Positions 12,488-23,830 of a DNA stretch of 64,000 nt are shown one piece after another (position 1 is the stretch's first letter; every line of letters begins with the position of its first letter). This stretch comes from Arachis hypogaea (Eukaryota > Streptophyta > Magnoliopsida > Fabales > Fabaceae), in NCBI RefSeq assembly GCF_003086295.3, contig NC_092040.1, forward strand, positions 55,283,559-55,347,558. Direction: 5' to 3'. Below the pieces are notes generated by a model that was not told where the DNA came from, ran no database searches, and saw only the letters and a program-made list of their open reading frames with translations. The position numbers and the translations under genes were made by a program.

Positions 12488-13898
12488 ATTTCATCCATCA
12501 AGGTTATTTGCAATAAGTAGACTGGTCTATCAGAGGATTATGGATTTGTTGAATTTCATTCACATGCCACAGTTGAGAAGGTTTTACAAAGTTATACTGA
12601 AATTTTGATGCCGAACACAGAGCAACCTTTCTGCCTGAACTGGGCGACATTTAGTACAGGAGAGAAGTCCTCAGACAATGTTCCTGATCTTTTTATTTTT
12701 GTAGGAGATTTAGCTACAGATATTACAGATAGTTTGTTGCATGAAATGTTTGCTAGTGTGTTTCCTTCTGTTAAACCTGCAAAAGTTGTCTTTGTTGCCA
12801 ATACTGGCCGTTCAAAGGGCTATGGTTAAATTAGGTTTGGAGATGATAGCGAGAGGATGAAAGCTGTGACTCAAATGAATGGCATTTATTGTTCTAGCAG
12901 GCCTATGTGTATTGGCACTGCAACTCCAAGGAAATCATCTGGCCATCAAGGTATCCCAAATCACATTACTTGTTTCTGAGTTTTGGCATGGAATTTACTT
13001 TTTGGGGACTTTGAGAATTACATTCTTATTCTCATATAAGCAACAATATTATGGTTGAATTGATGATTATCTCAATTTCTATTGACATGTTGTTCTGGAA
13101 TCTAGATGGTCTGCAGCATGATATCTTTGTACATACTACTTAGTAGGCAAATAGAACTACTTTAATTCATTTTTCATTATTTTGTTCTTGTCTTGGTTTC
13201 CCATCCCTTCAATTTCATTTTGATAATGGAGATGCGCTCTTTTCTAAATTTGTTTATCCATTGCATGTTGTAACAAGAGTTTGAAATACCTGTACTGAAT
13301 ATATTCAAAATTTTCTGTAACGTTTTATAGGAGGCTAGGAAAATGGCTCATCCAGCCAATCTAAAGCGGATTCTACAAACGCAACTGTGAGTTTCCCACT
13401 CAGTTATTAGCTTTTGTATTTTTATGCTTTCTCCTTACTGATATTTTATGATAGATATTTGTTGGAGGACTCGACCCTAATGTTACAGATGAAGATCTTA
13501 GGCAGCAATTCTCTCAGTATGGTGAGATAGTATCTGTTAAGATACCTGTTGGAAAGGGGTGTGGTTTTGTCAAATATGCAATCAGGTAAACTTTCTAGCA
13601 CTCTCGAATCATTGTTTTTTCATGGAGCCAGAGAGGACATTAGTGAGAGTAGTACTGACGGAATTTTCTTCATGTTGTATGTCTTTAAATTGCATTTGTG
13701 ATGATTCTCAATGCGTATTTCTTTGGAGAACAGTTTAGAATGGACTTTGGTGGCAACCACTAGAGTGGCACCTATTACGGAGCCCCTGTTTATGATGGTT
13801 ATGGATATGCATTGCCTTCTCCTCATGATCCAAGCATATATGTTGCTGCCTACGCTGCTTATCCTATCTATGGAGGCCACCAACAACAAGTAAACTGA
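12488..13898 (+). pseudogene. RBP45/RBP47-like RNA-binding protein gene fragment, captured
   Basis: Exon-like blocks match plant oligouridylate/poly(A)-binding RBP45/47 proteins, which have three RRMs. 12490-12951 gives the end of RRM1 (DYGFVEFHSHATVEKVLQSY), then RRM2 with LFIFVGDLATDITDSLLHE, VFVANTGRSKGYG and MNGIYCSSRPMCIG. It has stops at about 12520 and at 12826, where the Phe of GYGF should be. About 13333-13390 is a short frameshifted linker exon. 13455-13587 gives the start of RRM3 (IFVGGLDPNVTDEDLRQQFS, GCGFVKYA). 13740-13898 gives the C-terminus (SGTYYGAPVYDGYGYALP, YPIYGGHQQQVN, then stop). The second half of RRM3 is missing. It is a decayed copy carried by the CACTA element. Confidence 0.9.
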
Positions 13899-14384
13899 AG
13901 AAACAAAGTGCAACTACAGGAGTAGCTCCTCTCACAAGTCATAACAACAACATCATGCTTGAATGAGGAAAATTAACTCTTGATTTGTAATTTGCTTGAT
14001 CTGTTGAAAATTCTGATAAGAACCCCCTCCTAATTGTGGAGTGGAGTTGAATTTTGGCATCCTGAAGTAGCACTTTAGGGATTAATTTAATGATATGATT
14101 ATATTCATAGAAAAGTAACTATAATGAGGAACTTGTTTATTGGGATGGTCATCTTATTTTTTGGGGGTATCTTTTTATTGAGACAATAAGATATTGGCTA
14201 ATGGTATTGAAAAATAACATCCAATTTTATATGTATCATGTAATGAATATAATGTTTATGTATGTGATTTTTGACTTTATTTGTTCAATTTATAGTGTGT
14301 TTGATGGAGTAAATTTAGAAAACAAATATAAAGTATTTATTTTGTAATGAAAAAATTTAAAAAAAATTCTATTTTACCCTACTG

Positions 14385-14830
14385 ACGGATTTACAGACGG
14401 ATTTTCTGTCTGTATTCAGAGTGTGAGATGATTTTTCAAGGTTCAAATTATAGATGAAAAATCTGTTGAAAAATCCGTCTGTAATTACAGACGAAAAATT
14501 TGTCAAAACATTCGTCTGGAATTACAGATAAAAAATATGTCGAAAAATCCGTCTGTAATTACAGACGAAAAATCTATCAAAAAATTCGTCTGTAATTACA
14601 GACGGAAAATCCGTCGGAAAGTTCGTTGCCTTCGGGAAATGGATGGAGAATTTACAGAGGAAAAATCTGTCAGTAACTGGTAAAAATCCGTCGGTAATTT
14701 TCTGACGGAAAAAAATCAGTCGGTAAATAATTTCTGACGAGGCTTTTACAGAGGGACAAAATTCGTCGGTAATTTTGTCGGTAACCAAAAATCCGTCTGT
14801 AATAAAGGCTAAATCTGTCTGTATTAATCC
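14385..14830. repeat. Right subterminal repeats of CACTA element
   Basis: At least ten palindromic units of the type TTACAGACGGAAAATCCGTC, in both orientations, ending at the terminal inverted repeat. They mirror the repeats at 8275-8545. Confidence 0.85.
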
Positions 14831-15211
14831 ATTTTCTAGTTGTGTACCCAAATATAATTGATAGATAAAAAGATCTTTTTGCATGAGATATCCAAACATA
14901 AAATTACTTTTACTTTTTCATAAGATTTTTTAAAAAAAGATAACTAAAAAAAAAAGATCTTTTCTTAGAAGCTCACCCAAACAAGATTTGTTGGGAAAAG
15001 ATAGGTGGTTAGCGCATATTTTAGTTACGAATCTATGCTTTTAATGAAATTTGATTTGTTTTTATTTTTTGTGTTGCTTTTTTTTATTTGTATTGATTTT
15101 CTGAAACAAGAATTTAAGATTTTAAAAAAATCTTTCACAAGGCAAATAAGATTATTTTAATAAACACGAACAGATTTATATATATAATAAAAATGTCATT
15201 AGAAAATTATA

Positions 15212-16569
15212 GGTTTAATTACTCAGTTGGTCTCTATAGTTTTGCCAAATTTTTAATTAGGTCCCTACACTTTTTTTCTTTTAATTGAATCCCTGAACCA
15301 ATATTTTTTTTCAATTATGTCCCTCTTAAAAATAAACGTTACAAAAAATATTAAAAAAGAATAAATTTACCATTATACCCATTATTTATTGTTAACACTC
15401 ACTCATCTCGCTGTACAATTGCCTGATCTTAGCCGACCTAACCCACAATTTCTCTCTGCTGTATCCCCCAATCTCTGCCCTCAATGTCTCCGCTTCCTCT
15501 CCCTCCCTCATCAATACTGTGGTTCATGCCGCCATGAACCCTGCCTTCTCTTTTAATGGCACCACCTTCAATAGCAAACTTTTTCTCTTTCAGCTTTTCA
15601 TTAGTAGCAATCACAGTTTGACACTCAAAGTTGGTATATGCAATTTCCTACATCAGATGGCAGTCTATGCGTGATGTGAGGTATTTTGCCTAGACCAATG
15701 CTTTTTCTAGGAGAAAAGAAGTTTGGCGGTAAAGAAATAGGAATTGGGGAAGTGTTTTTTGTTATTCCAGGAGGATGATCCATGTTCTTGAAGGGAGTTG
15801 TTGTGCTCAATAAACAAACAACCATGGTCAAAAATTAAAAATTCTTCACAATATATAGGAGCAGTTCGTATGTTATTTAGCCATGGCATCATTTTTTCTT
15901 TCTGACTTAAGGTTCCATCCTTGGAATGAACCTTCATACTTATGCACCTTCTCTTGTAAGAAATGAATATACTCAATGACCAACGTATACTTAATTAATG
16001 TGAATATGAATGCACCTCTAGCAAAAAAGATGCTTTGTCCCTCTTTTGGTCACTGTGAAATTAACTCTCGTAGTATCTGAAATATGCATTCTAAATAATT
16101 AATTTTGCTCATCTTCTACTGAATGTTTTGACCTTGGAGTGTTTGGCTTTTGATAAGTACTCTTTCCATCAATTTTCACCCTCAAACTAACAAAGACCAA
16201 GATACTATGAAGGGATGACAAAACTGAGAGGAGTGAGGATGGAATCGGAGAGGATGGAGGGGTGCAGCAGAGGGAGGAGAAGTGAAGGTGGAGGGAGAGA
16301 CGGGAGCAAAGGAGGGAGATGGAGAGGAAAAGGCAGGGTTAATTTTGTCTTTATGAGAAAAGGAGGAGAGAGATAATTAAAGATTTAAAAAAATTAGGGT
16401 ATCTTTAATTTAGGAATAGAATATTCTGTCAAATTAAACATTTTTGTCACGGTATGGACTTAATTGAAAAAAAAATATTGGTTTAGGGATTCAATTAAAA
16501 GAAAAAAAAAGTGTAGGAATCTAATTGAAAATTTGACAAAACTATAGGGACCAACAGAGTAATTAAACC
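15212..16569. mobile_element. Pack-MULE-like element with long terminal inverted repeats
   Basis: GGTTTAATTACTCAGTTGGT at 15212 is inverted at the right end as GACCAACAGAGTAATTAAACC (ending 16569). The similarity extends about 130-150 bp inward (15212-15350 and 16430-16569). The flanks carry a perfect 9-bp duplication AAAATTATA (15203-15211 and 16570-16578). Long TIRs plus a 9-bp duplication are the Mutator-superfamily signature. A pyrimidine-rich segment (about 15450-15530) is mirrored by a purine-rich one (about 16215-16340). No transposase is seen. The centre holds a host-gene-like fragment. Confidence 0.85.
15620..15975 (-). pseudogene. BIM-type bHLH transcription-factor fragment, captured
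   Basis: Read on the minus strand from about 15975, a frame spells VIEYIHFLQEKVHKYEGSFQ. This matches my recollection of the end of the bHLH domain of BIM1/2/3-type (BES1-interacting MYC-like) plant factors. A frameshift follows, then KMMPWLNN in place of the family's KLMPWRN. Further down, about 15580-15640, the minus strand gives TVIATNEKLKEKKFAIEGGA, which I cannot place. The DNA-contacting basic region is absent. It is too broken to make a factor. Confidence 0.6.
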
Positions 16570-16578
16570 AAAATTATA

Positions 16579-18120
16579 TGGACGGCACTTTAAAATGTAT
16601 TATATTCTTTTTATTTTAATCTTAAAGTTAATCATAGGAGAAATTTTATTTTAATCATGTGTTTGGTGATAAGTGATTTGATATAAAGAAAACAACTCGA
16701 AAGAGAGTTAAAAATGGCTCAAAAATTGTATACGAATTGAGAAAATATTTTTATGGAAGTTGGACAATATTATTTTTTCCTTCAGCATTTAATTAGCGAC
16801 TCGATATTTGTTTGAAGAGTGTTAGGAGTTAGTAGGTTTTGTGATTTATAATTATTAATTAGTTATTATTAGTATTTTTAATAGTATAAAATTATATTTA
16901 ATAGTATGAAATTATTTACTTTTCTTTTGATAGTTAAATATTTGCCAAATTTTAATCAAAATACTAGTCATTTAGATTTTCTCTATTTTTTATTCAATTT
17001 TGTTAGAGAATTAATAAGAAGTGAAGTCAACTAGTAATATTTTTTTTTGAATTTTTTTAGAAGAAACATAAATTCAAATTGCTATAAAAAATATTTAAAA
17101 TATAATAAAAATATCTAAAATATAAAAAAAATTTAAATCTGAATAATAACAAACATCTAAAATCATTGTAAAATTATTTTAAAAATTCCAAAATTTATTT
17201 TAAACATTTAAAATTATTTTAAAAATTTTAAAATTCATTTAAAAATCCCAGAATTATTTTCAAAATTATCTTAAATTTTTAAAACTCATTTTAAAAATCC
17301 AAAATCATCTTTAAAATTTTAAATTTATTTCAAAAATTTTTAAATTATTTAAAAATTTCTAATAAAAAAAAATAAACAGTGTAACAAAAAGAAGCATAAA
17401 AAACTTAACACAAAAGAGATATCCAAAATTATTTTAAAAATATCAAAACTTAAACAAACGAAACATCTAGAAAATATTAAAATAAATAAAAAACTAAGAA
17501 AATAAACATATAAAAACTATTAAAAAAATAATTCAAAACCAAAAACAAAGAAACATCCAAAATATAAGAAAAAGAAACATCCAAAACTTAGAAAAAAGAA
17601 ACATCTGAAACAAGTGAAAAAATCATCCAAGATCAAACAAAAAAAAAGAAACATTCGAAATGTAACAAGACCTAGCAAAAAAAGAGATATCTAAAAATTT
17701 TGTAAATTTTTTTAGAGCAAACATCAATTAAAATTATCATGAGAAACATCCAAAACGTAATGAAAAAAATCTAAAATCTAAAAAAATCTAAAACCAAATA
17801 ATAACAAATAAACAAATTCATTGTAAAATCATTTTACAAAATTATTAAAAAATTTCAAAATTCATTTTAAGAATTCCAAAAATATTTTAAAAATTTTTAA
17901 TAAAAAGAAACATCCAAAACGCAATAAAAGAAACATCTGAAACCTAATAAAAATGAGATATTCAAAATTAGTTTAAAAATTTCAAAACCTAATATAACGA
18001 AATATATAAAAAATTGAAAAAACATCTAAAAAGTAAGCAAGAAAAGTCTAAAACTATTTAAAAAATCATCCAAAATCCAAAAACAAAAATTCAAAAGATA
18101 AGGAAAAGGCATCCAAAACT
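16579..18120. repeat. AT-rich degenerate short-repeat tract
   Basis: From about 17040 the sequence is a drift of words such as AAAATTATTTTAAAAAT and AAGAAACATCCAAAA repeated irregularly on one strand. No gene is supported. 16600-17040 is plain AT-rich DNA. Confidence 0.65.
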
Positions 18121-18420
18121 TGCTCAAGGGGTAGCAGCGGAGGACGAAGGCGTTAGGTGGGGATGTGACGTTAGGTGAAAATACACGACGCGAGGAGGAG
18201 CTGCAGTGGTCGGCTGGGCTACGTGACATGAAAGAGAGAGCCGCAGTGGTCGGAGGCGCTATATTTCGCGTCGAAGGGCGCCGCGATGCTCAAAAGCCTT
18301 GCGCATTGCGAGTGGGGAGCCGCCTGCATGAATGGTGGATAAGGAAGAGCAATTGCAATCGAAGACCTGTGGGGAGAGGCGGCTGCACACGAGGGAGGGT
18401 ATAAAACCTAGTCAAATCAT
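18121..18420. other. GC-rich island in AT-rich context, unidentified
   Basis: Abrupt rise in GC with words such as GCGGAGGACGAAGGCG and CGACGCGAGGAGGAG. Open frames exist on both strands (about 18165-18404 plus, 18026-18229 minus) but resemble nothing known. It could be a leftover of a captured exon or an unrelated repeat. Confidence 0.35.
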
Positions 18421-19691
18421 AGTTAAATAGGTACTTTATAAAGTATGGGTGAAAATTTTTGGAAAATGTAGCAATCATAATTTGAAGATTTAACGATGAT
18501 ATTTGGACTTAGAGGATTTTTTCGAGTTGGAAAACATAGTTTTCTGCATAAAAACGAGCACTAAAAATTTGACGGCTGTACCGGCTTAAATCTGTCCGGT
18601 TTTTCTCCTGAGAAAATTAATTATGAGTAAAAGAGATTAAAAAGTTAAAACTTATAATTGAGAAGGTAAAAATATTTAAAATGTAATTTAAAATGTTAAT
18701 CTTAAATATTTTGGTACAAAATTGGGTCAAACGGGCCGTATATGTGAACTGGAGTATATATAAACCCTAACTAAAGGCCATGCAGCACAACACACTCCCC
18801 ATTTGGTGCTCCATGTTGATATAGAGAAGAGAGGTAAAGAGAAAAAAACCCTAACTCCCTAAATATTCAAACCACCATAACTTTTTCTCCAAAACACCGA
18901 TTGCCATACTGTTTGCGGTCACGTGAAGCCCTTCACATCCTTTACAATTCTATCCAAAACGACTGGTAAGACTTTTAAATTCTCTTACCCTAATTTTATA
19001 GAACAAGTCAAATTCAAAATTTTGTTATAGTTTTTGAGAAATCTTGTGATTTTGGTTGTTTAAGAGTGCTTTAACATGAGCTATTGGTGAGTTTCATCAA
19101 GAAATTGTGGGTTAAGGTAAGTGATCATCAATTGATGTGTTGTTACAATTGATGATTTCGATGAGGATCGTGTAATTATGCATAGTTGATGTGTTGTGGA
19201 GTTTTATGATTTGGATGGTGATAATGTATTTATGAATTATGTATTGTATTGATGAAGATTGGGTCGGAGGCCAGAAAAAGATAAGAATGATAAGTGGTGA
19301 TTGAATTGTATGATGATTCATGAGTTTGAATCGAAAATTTGGTATTAAATGCGTGAAAATTGGAATGTGATAAAATAATAGAAATTCAAGATTTGAGGTG
19401 TGAAGATGATGAATTTGGTTTGAAGTGTGTAAATGAAGTAGGTTTGAATTTGGTTCATGTGAATATATGAACTGAGTTGGTTTGGTTGCAGTTTTTGGTT
19501 AAAATTGATTTCTGGCCAATTTTGACAGGTTGTAACTCTGTCCTCCAAATTGAAAATTTTACAAAACTAGATTTTATGACAATTCATTTATCGATCTTTC
19601 CAAAAGTTTAAGAATGGTGGAAAAATGAACTTTGTGGGAAAAGATATGAAGGATAGAAATTGGGGCTAAAAAACTTATTTTTACAGCATAA
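18421..19691 (+). other. Unidentified region with promoter-like segment
   Basis: TATATATAAA at about 18755 is followed by CT/AC-rich leader-like sequence (GCAGCACAACACACTCCCC, CCCTAACTCCCTAA), which resembles a plant LTR or gene promoter and leader. No coding domain follows before the LTR at 19692. It may be a truncated LTR of another family. Confidence 0.3.
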
Positions 19692-21194
19692 TGATGCATC
19701 ACTATTTCATGGTACATTTTAGGTTGAATTGAGTGGATTTTATCCACTATTCTCACACTTATGCATATAATTCGTATGTTTTATATTTTCCTTCCTAATT
19801 TTGTGCTATTATAGAAAACATTCTTCTTTGGCCTTAAATTTGCTAATTTTAAACCTCTCTTATTACCATTCGATGCCGTGATATGTTTGTTAAGTGTTTT
19901 CAGGATTTATTGGGAAGGAATGACTTAGAGGATGGAAAAGAAGTATGCAAAAATGGAAGGAACACAAGAAATCAAGTATTTCAGAATCTGGTAGCGATGC
20001 GCACGCATGAGCGATACGTACGCGTGACCAGTGCAGCAGGCAAGCGATGTGTACGGGTGGATGACGCGTACGCTTGACTAGGAATTTGTTCAAGCGACGC
20101 GTATGCGTGACCGATGCATACGCGTGACAAAGCGTCACGTGCTGCAATTACAGAAAACACTGGGGGCAATTTATGGGCTTTTTTGGCCCAGTTTCAAGCC
20201 CAAAAATGAAGAATAGAGGCTGCATAGTGGAGCTAAAAAGGGCAGATCAATCATTCACACTTTCATTCATACACACATTAGGTTTTAGATGTAATTTTCT
20301 AGAGATTTTAGGGTTTTTAGTTTTATTTCTTCTCCAATTCAGATATTCATCTTGCTTTAATTTAGTTTCTCTTCAACATCCTATTATGCTAGCATCTTAG
20401 TTTATTTTCTCTTGTTGATTTCTTTATTTTCCCAATTTAGTTTATGAACTCTTCATGTTAGACTTAATTTTCTTTTTAATGCAATTTGAGGTATTTCATG
20501 TTTATTGTTTCTTTCTTCATTTGTTATTATTGATTCCTTGCAATTGTTGGTCCTAGATTTTACATTCTCTTATTAATTTTCTATGCTATTATTTTGTGCC
20601 TACCAAGTGTTTGATAAAATGCTTGGGTGGATTTTTATTTAGATTTTTATGTTCTTGACTTGGATTGATTATTTAGATACTCTTGAGTTATCAAAAGTCT
20701 TTTGTTGATTGGTGATTGAAGATTGCCGGTTAGCTTGAACTTCACCAAAGCTAGTTTCTCACTATGAGTTGACTAGGAGTTGTGAACTCAAGTTGATTGT
20801 ATGCACTTAACCTTCCTCCATTAGTTAGAGGTTAACTAAGTGAAGGCAATTCACATTTACCATCACAATTGACAATAATAATAAGGATAGGACTTCTAAT
20901 CCTCTTTCCTTGCTAAGAGCTTACTTAGTTATTAGTTTATTTTCTTGTCATTTTACTTTCTTGTCTCTTAATTCAAAAACCCCAAAAACACTTTCCCATA
21001 ACCAATAGTAAGTATGCTTCCCTGCAATTCCTTGAGAGACGACCCGAGGTTTAAATACTTCGGTTAATTTTATTGGGTTTGTATTTGTGATGAACAATTT
21101 AAATATTGATTGAGGTTTAATTGTCAGTTTAGAACTATACTTGCAATGCAATATTTTTCTTGTGAAAATCATTACCGACATTTTTCCTCCGTCA
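19692..21194 (+). mobile_element. 5' LTR, TGATGCATCACTATTTCATGG family
   Basis: Starts TGATGCATCACTATTTCATG and ends near TTTTTCCTCCGTCA, about 1503 bp. It is closely related to the copy at 23831. It includes an ACGCGT-rich segment (about 20000-20135), and the GACGACCCGAGGTTTAAATA segment near the 3' end. The sequence right after the LTR (AATTTTTTGCGCGC) lacks the expected TGGCGCCGTTGCC primer site and runs straight into the 3' non-coding array, so primer site and coding part appear deleted. Confidence 0.8.
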
Positions 21195-21204
21195 AATTTT
21201 TTGC

Positions 21205-21545
21205 GCGCATGCGTCACATGCGACGCTGCAATTTTTGGTATAATGAATAGGGAGTTGCGCTGGAACCATGCGGGTGGGATGCCAGGCGCACAACCCAACC
21301 CACGCGTGCGCGTCGCTAACGCGTACACGTCATTTGTGTTTTTGGCCTTCCACGCGTGAGCGTGGGCGACGCGTACGCGTTGTTTCTTTATGCCATCTCT
21401 GGTATAGCGAACAGAGAGTTGCGCTGCCCCTGTGCGAGTCTTGTGCGCGGAATACATTTCACATCCATGCGTACGCGTGATTGACGCGTACGCGTCACCT
21501 ACACATTATGCAACCCACGCGTACGCGTGGGCGACCCTTACCCAT
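21205..21545 (+). repeat. ACGCGTACGCGT palindromic CpG array
   Basis: Words such as CACGCGTGCGCGTCG, GCGTACGCGTGATTGACGC and CCCACGCGTACGCGTGG recur through the stretch. It is equivalent to 1606-2128. Confidence 0.85.
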
Positions 21546-22227
21546 CGGGTCCTCTTTTCCTTTTTTCTTCCTTTCTTGTTGTTTTGTCTCTCCTTTCGTC
21601 TTTCATTTCTTCTTTCCTTCTTACTTTCTTCTTCTTCTACATTTCTTTAACTTCTCATCCTTATCCTCTTTTATTCTCTTTTGTTTATTGAATTTGCATA
21701 CTTTTATTCATTGCATTTTCACTTTGCTTTTGTAACTTATTCTTATTTTCCTTTTTATGTTTCCTATTTTACCATTGGTGTTAAATTTTCTACTCAACCT
21801 TTGAAAATTTCTTGGATCATTTTGGGTGCTTCGTGACTTGTTTAGCATTAATGGAAAATTTTGCCCCACACACAAGATTCGTGCTTTTATCCCTTCTGAC
21901 TCATTATTCTCTATTTTTATGCTTCATTATCATTGAGTTAGGATAGGACCAAATACTCTCATGCTTATCACTACTCTTGTCTGTGTCAATTCTTGTTTTA
22001 ACCTGATGTTTCCGAGTATTCTTGCCATTACTTATTCTTTGACTTTATCCTTCCATCAAGTGTTACTTGATATGCCATTTGCTTGTACTGCTTTCTCACG
22101 TGCATGTTGTAGCTTTCATATAGTTGAGAATCTTATTATTATTTAGCATTAGCCCACCCATATTATATTTGTGTTCATATCCTTATTTGTGGGTTATTCT
22201 TCTTCCTTTTTTTTCTTTTCTTTCAGG

Positions 22228-22470
22228 ATGGCCACCAAGAAGGAAATGGAAAAGCTTTTAAATGGGGGCAAACAACAAGTCACTCTGCACAAGCTTTTGA
22301 AGGAACTCCGCAGTTGTAGCAGCCCGTCCACTTGCACATCTTTGCATGCACCGAGGATGGTGCAATCTTTAAGTGTGGGGAGGTCGATACCGACTTCCGT
22401 GGGTAACTACTTTCTTTTCAACACCAATTCTTCATTTTCTTTGTTAGTTAGTTGTTGCATTGCAAAATAG
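22228..22470 (+). CDS. Short conserved retroelement ORF (80 aa), doubtful gene
   Basis: ATG at 22228 comes one base after a long polypyrimidine run ending in CAG, as at 2775. The product begins MATKKEMEKLLNGGKQQ and contains LHKLLKELRS and VQSLSVGRSIPTSVG, then runs on to a later stop than its sister copy. Only the first residues and the hairpin-encoded part are conserved. It may be an exon of a spliced element RNA. Confidence 0.35.
   Translation: MATKKEMEKLLNGGKQQVTLHKLLKELRSCSSPSTCTSLHAPRMVQSLSVGRSIPTSVGNYFLFNTNSSFSLLVSCCIAK
22347..22383 (+). promoter_or_regulatory. Internal hairpin plus PPT-like box
   Basis: TGCACCG-AGGA-TGGTGCA (22347-22364) gives a 7-bp stem with a G-U closing pair and AGGA loop. 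AAGTGTGGGGAGG begins six bases later (22371). Compared with the copy at 2888 several stem bases differ while pairing is kept. Confidence 0.65.
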
Positions 22471-23099
22471 ATTGCATGTGTAGTTAATTGCATGCATTTA
22501 GTTACTACTTGGGTGAAGTAATAATTTCTTTTCCAAGAAAGTATTTCAAGAATTTCACTAATTTGAATTAAAACTTTTTGAGCTTGCTTGAAGAAATTTA
22601 TTTTTGGAACATGGTTTAGAGCTCGAACACACAAAAACTAGTAAGATTTTGAGCCTATTGATTGGTTGCATCTTATCAACCAATATTTTGTTTTGGTGTG
22701 TGTTGTTCTCTCTAAAATTGTGATCTTTGTCTTGTTAATTCTATATTTCCATTGTTTGATGTATGCATGCCCTTATATGATTGAGGCCTTTATTCACTAT
22801 AGCTCACATACCCATATGGCCTTACCTTTGTTATCAATCCTTTACAAACCAATGTTGAGCCTTTTTAACCACATTTATTCTTTACTTTATCTCATCACTA
22901 AACACTAAGCGGAAAATAATAATGTCCTTAATTTGAATCCTTGGTTAGCTTAGACTAGTGAGAGTGCTCATGATTTAAGTGTGGGGATGTTGAGTTTGGA
23001 AACATTTGGTTTGGACATTGGGTATTGTATATTTTTGGTGAAAATGTGAAAAAAATAATTGAGCACATATTCTTGTATTCAATACCTTAATCATATGCA

Positions 23100-23200
23100 T
23101 TGAGAAAAACAAAAGCAAAGAATAAAATAAAAAGAAAAAAAAGAGTAAAAGAAAAGAAAAAGAGCAAATAAATAAAAAGGGGACAAAATGCCCCAAAGTA
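23100..23200 (+). repeat. A-rich purine tract with GGGG/CCCC mini-hairpin
   Basis: AAAAGAAAAGAAAAAGAG-type sequence followed by GGGGACAAAATGCCCC. The same pair of features stands at 34590-34722. Confidence 0.7.
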
Positions 23201-23791
23201 AATGGTGATAGCAATGGATATGTACTGTACTCAAAATTGGGGTGCATGAATATGTAGTAAACATAGTTAATGGGTATTTAGATTTTGTATTCTGATTACA
23301 TGGATTGTCTTAAGTTAGGTGGAAAGTTTAGGCTAATCAAGGATTCAAATTTTAGTCTACTTAACCAAATATATTCCTACCTTAACCATAACCCCATTAC
23401 AACCCTTAAAAGACCACTTGATATGTGTATTTGTGCATTAAATTTTTGTTGATTGGTAGAAGAAGAGCAAGTCTTAGAAAGCAAGATTATTAGAGAATTG
23501 AGAGAATCGAACCTTAAACACCTGAGCGATTAGAGTGTATACATTTCCAGTGAGGACTCGATACTCGATTCTTTGTTCCCGACTTTTACAAGCTTTCTTC
23601 TTGCAAGTCTATTTGTTCTTTATTTTATGATTTGAATTAGTAGAAGCCAGTTCATATTTATTCTTGACAGATTTGATTTACTTTTAACCAAGTACGTAAA
23701 AGCATTTTGCATTTAGTTGCATTCATATAGATAGGTTGCATTTCATAAATTCTACCATCCCTCTTCACTCCGTTATAGCTTCTCTTGAGCT

Positions 23792-23830
23792 TAGCATAAG
23801 GACATGCTAATGTTCAAGAGTGCGAAGATT
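23792..23830 (+). promoter_or_regulatory. Terminal hairpin plus degenerate polypurine tract
   Basis: TAGCATA-AGGA-CATGCTA (23792-23809) keeps six stem pairs, with an A-C mismatch next to the loop. The following tract is degenerate (CAAGAGTGCGAAGATT instead of AAGTGTGGGGAGAT) and abuts the LTR at 23831. The decay fits an old element. Confidence 0.65.

Larger units (their letters stand above)
8256..14844 (+). mobile_element. Non-autonomous Pack-CACTA transposon (6589 bp)
   Basis: The left end CACTACTAGAAAA is inverted at the right end as TTTTCTAGTTGTG (12 of 13 positions match), and the element is flanked by a 3-bp duplication TAC (8253-8255 and 14845-14847). Subterminal regions are packed with palindromic ACAGACGG and CCGTCTGT words. 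These are CACTA (En/Spm) hallmarks. No transposase ORF is visible. The interior carries intron-containing fragments of at least three unrelated host genes, all on the plus strand, so it behaves as a gene-capturing (Pack-type) element. Confidence 0.88.
8039..14985. mobile_element. MITE-like inverted-repeat element split by CACTA insertion
   Basis: The left end CTTATTTGGGTG (8039-8050) is inverted as CACCCAAACAAG (14974-14985). Inside both ends lie AAAAAGATCTTTTTT-like words and a GTGTTTGG/CCAAACAT pair, so the about 360 bp left after removing 8256-14844 folds into a long AT-rich hairpin. No transposase is present. I found no clear target duplication, so the exact ends and superfamily are uncertain. 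Confidence 0.5.
21195..23830 (+). mobile_element. 3' non-coding body of element 2 (coding part deleted)
   Basis: Same order of parts as 1392-4468: ACGCGT array (21205-21545), pyrimidine-rich tract (21550-21760), short ORF with hairpin (22228-22470), conserved block (22600-23790) with an A-rich purine tract (23100-23180), then hairpin and primer tract before the LTR at 23831. With the 5' LTR at 19692 this is an internally deleted element that kept both LTRs and only its 3' non-coding region. Confidence 0.75.

Noticed and set aside
9122..13898. Working H+-ATPase, OSCA or RBP45 genes
   Set aside because: Each is partial with stops, frameshifts or missing exons and lies inside a CACTA element.
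20000..20170. Short proteins rich in DAYAW, THAYASPTR or RTRGRR words, here and at 1667-2031, 21268-21650, 25173-25400 and 30233-30935
   Set aside because: They appear in several frames and both strands of the ACGCGT arrays and have no conserved start or frame.
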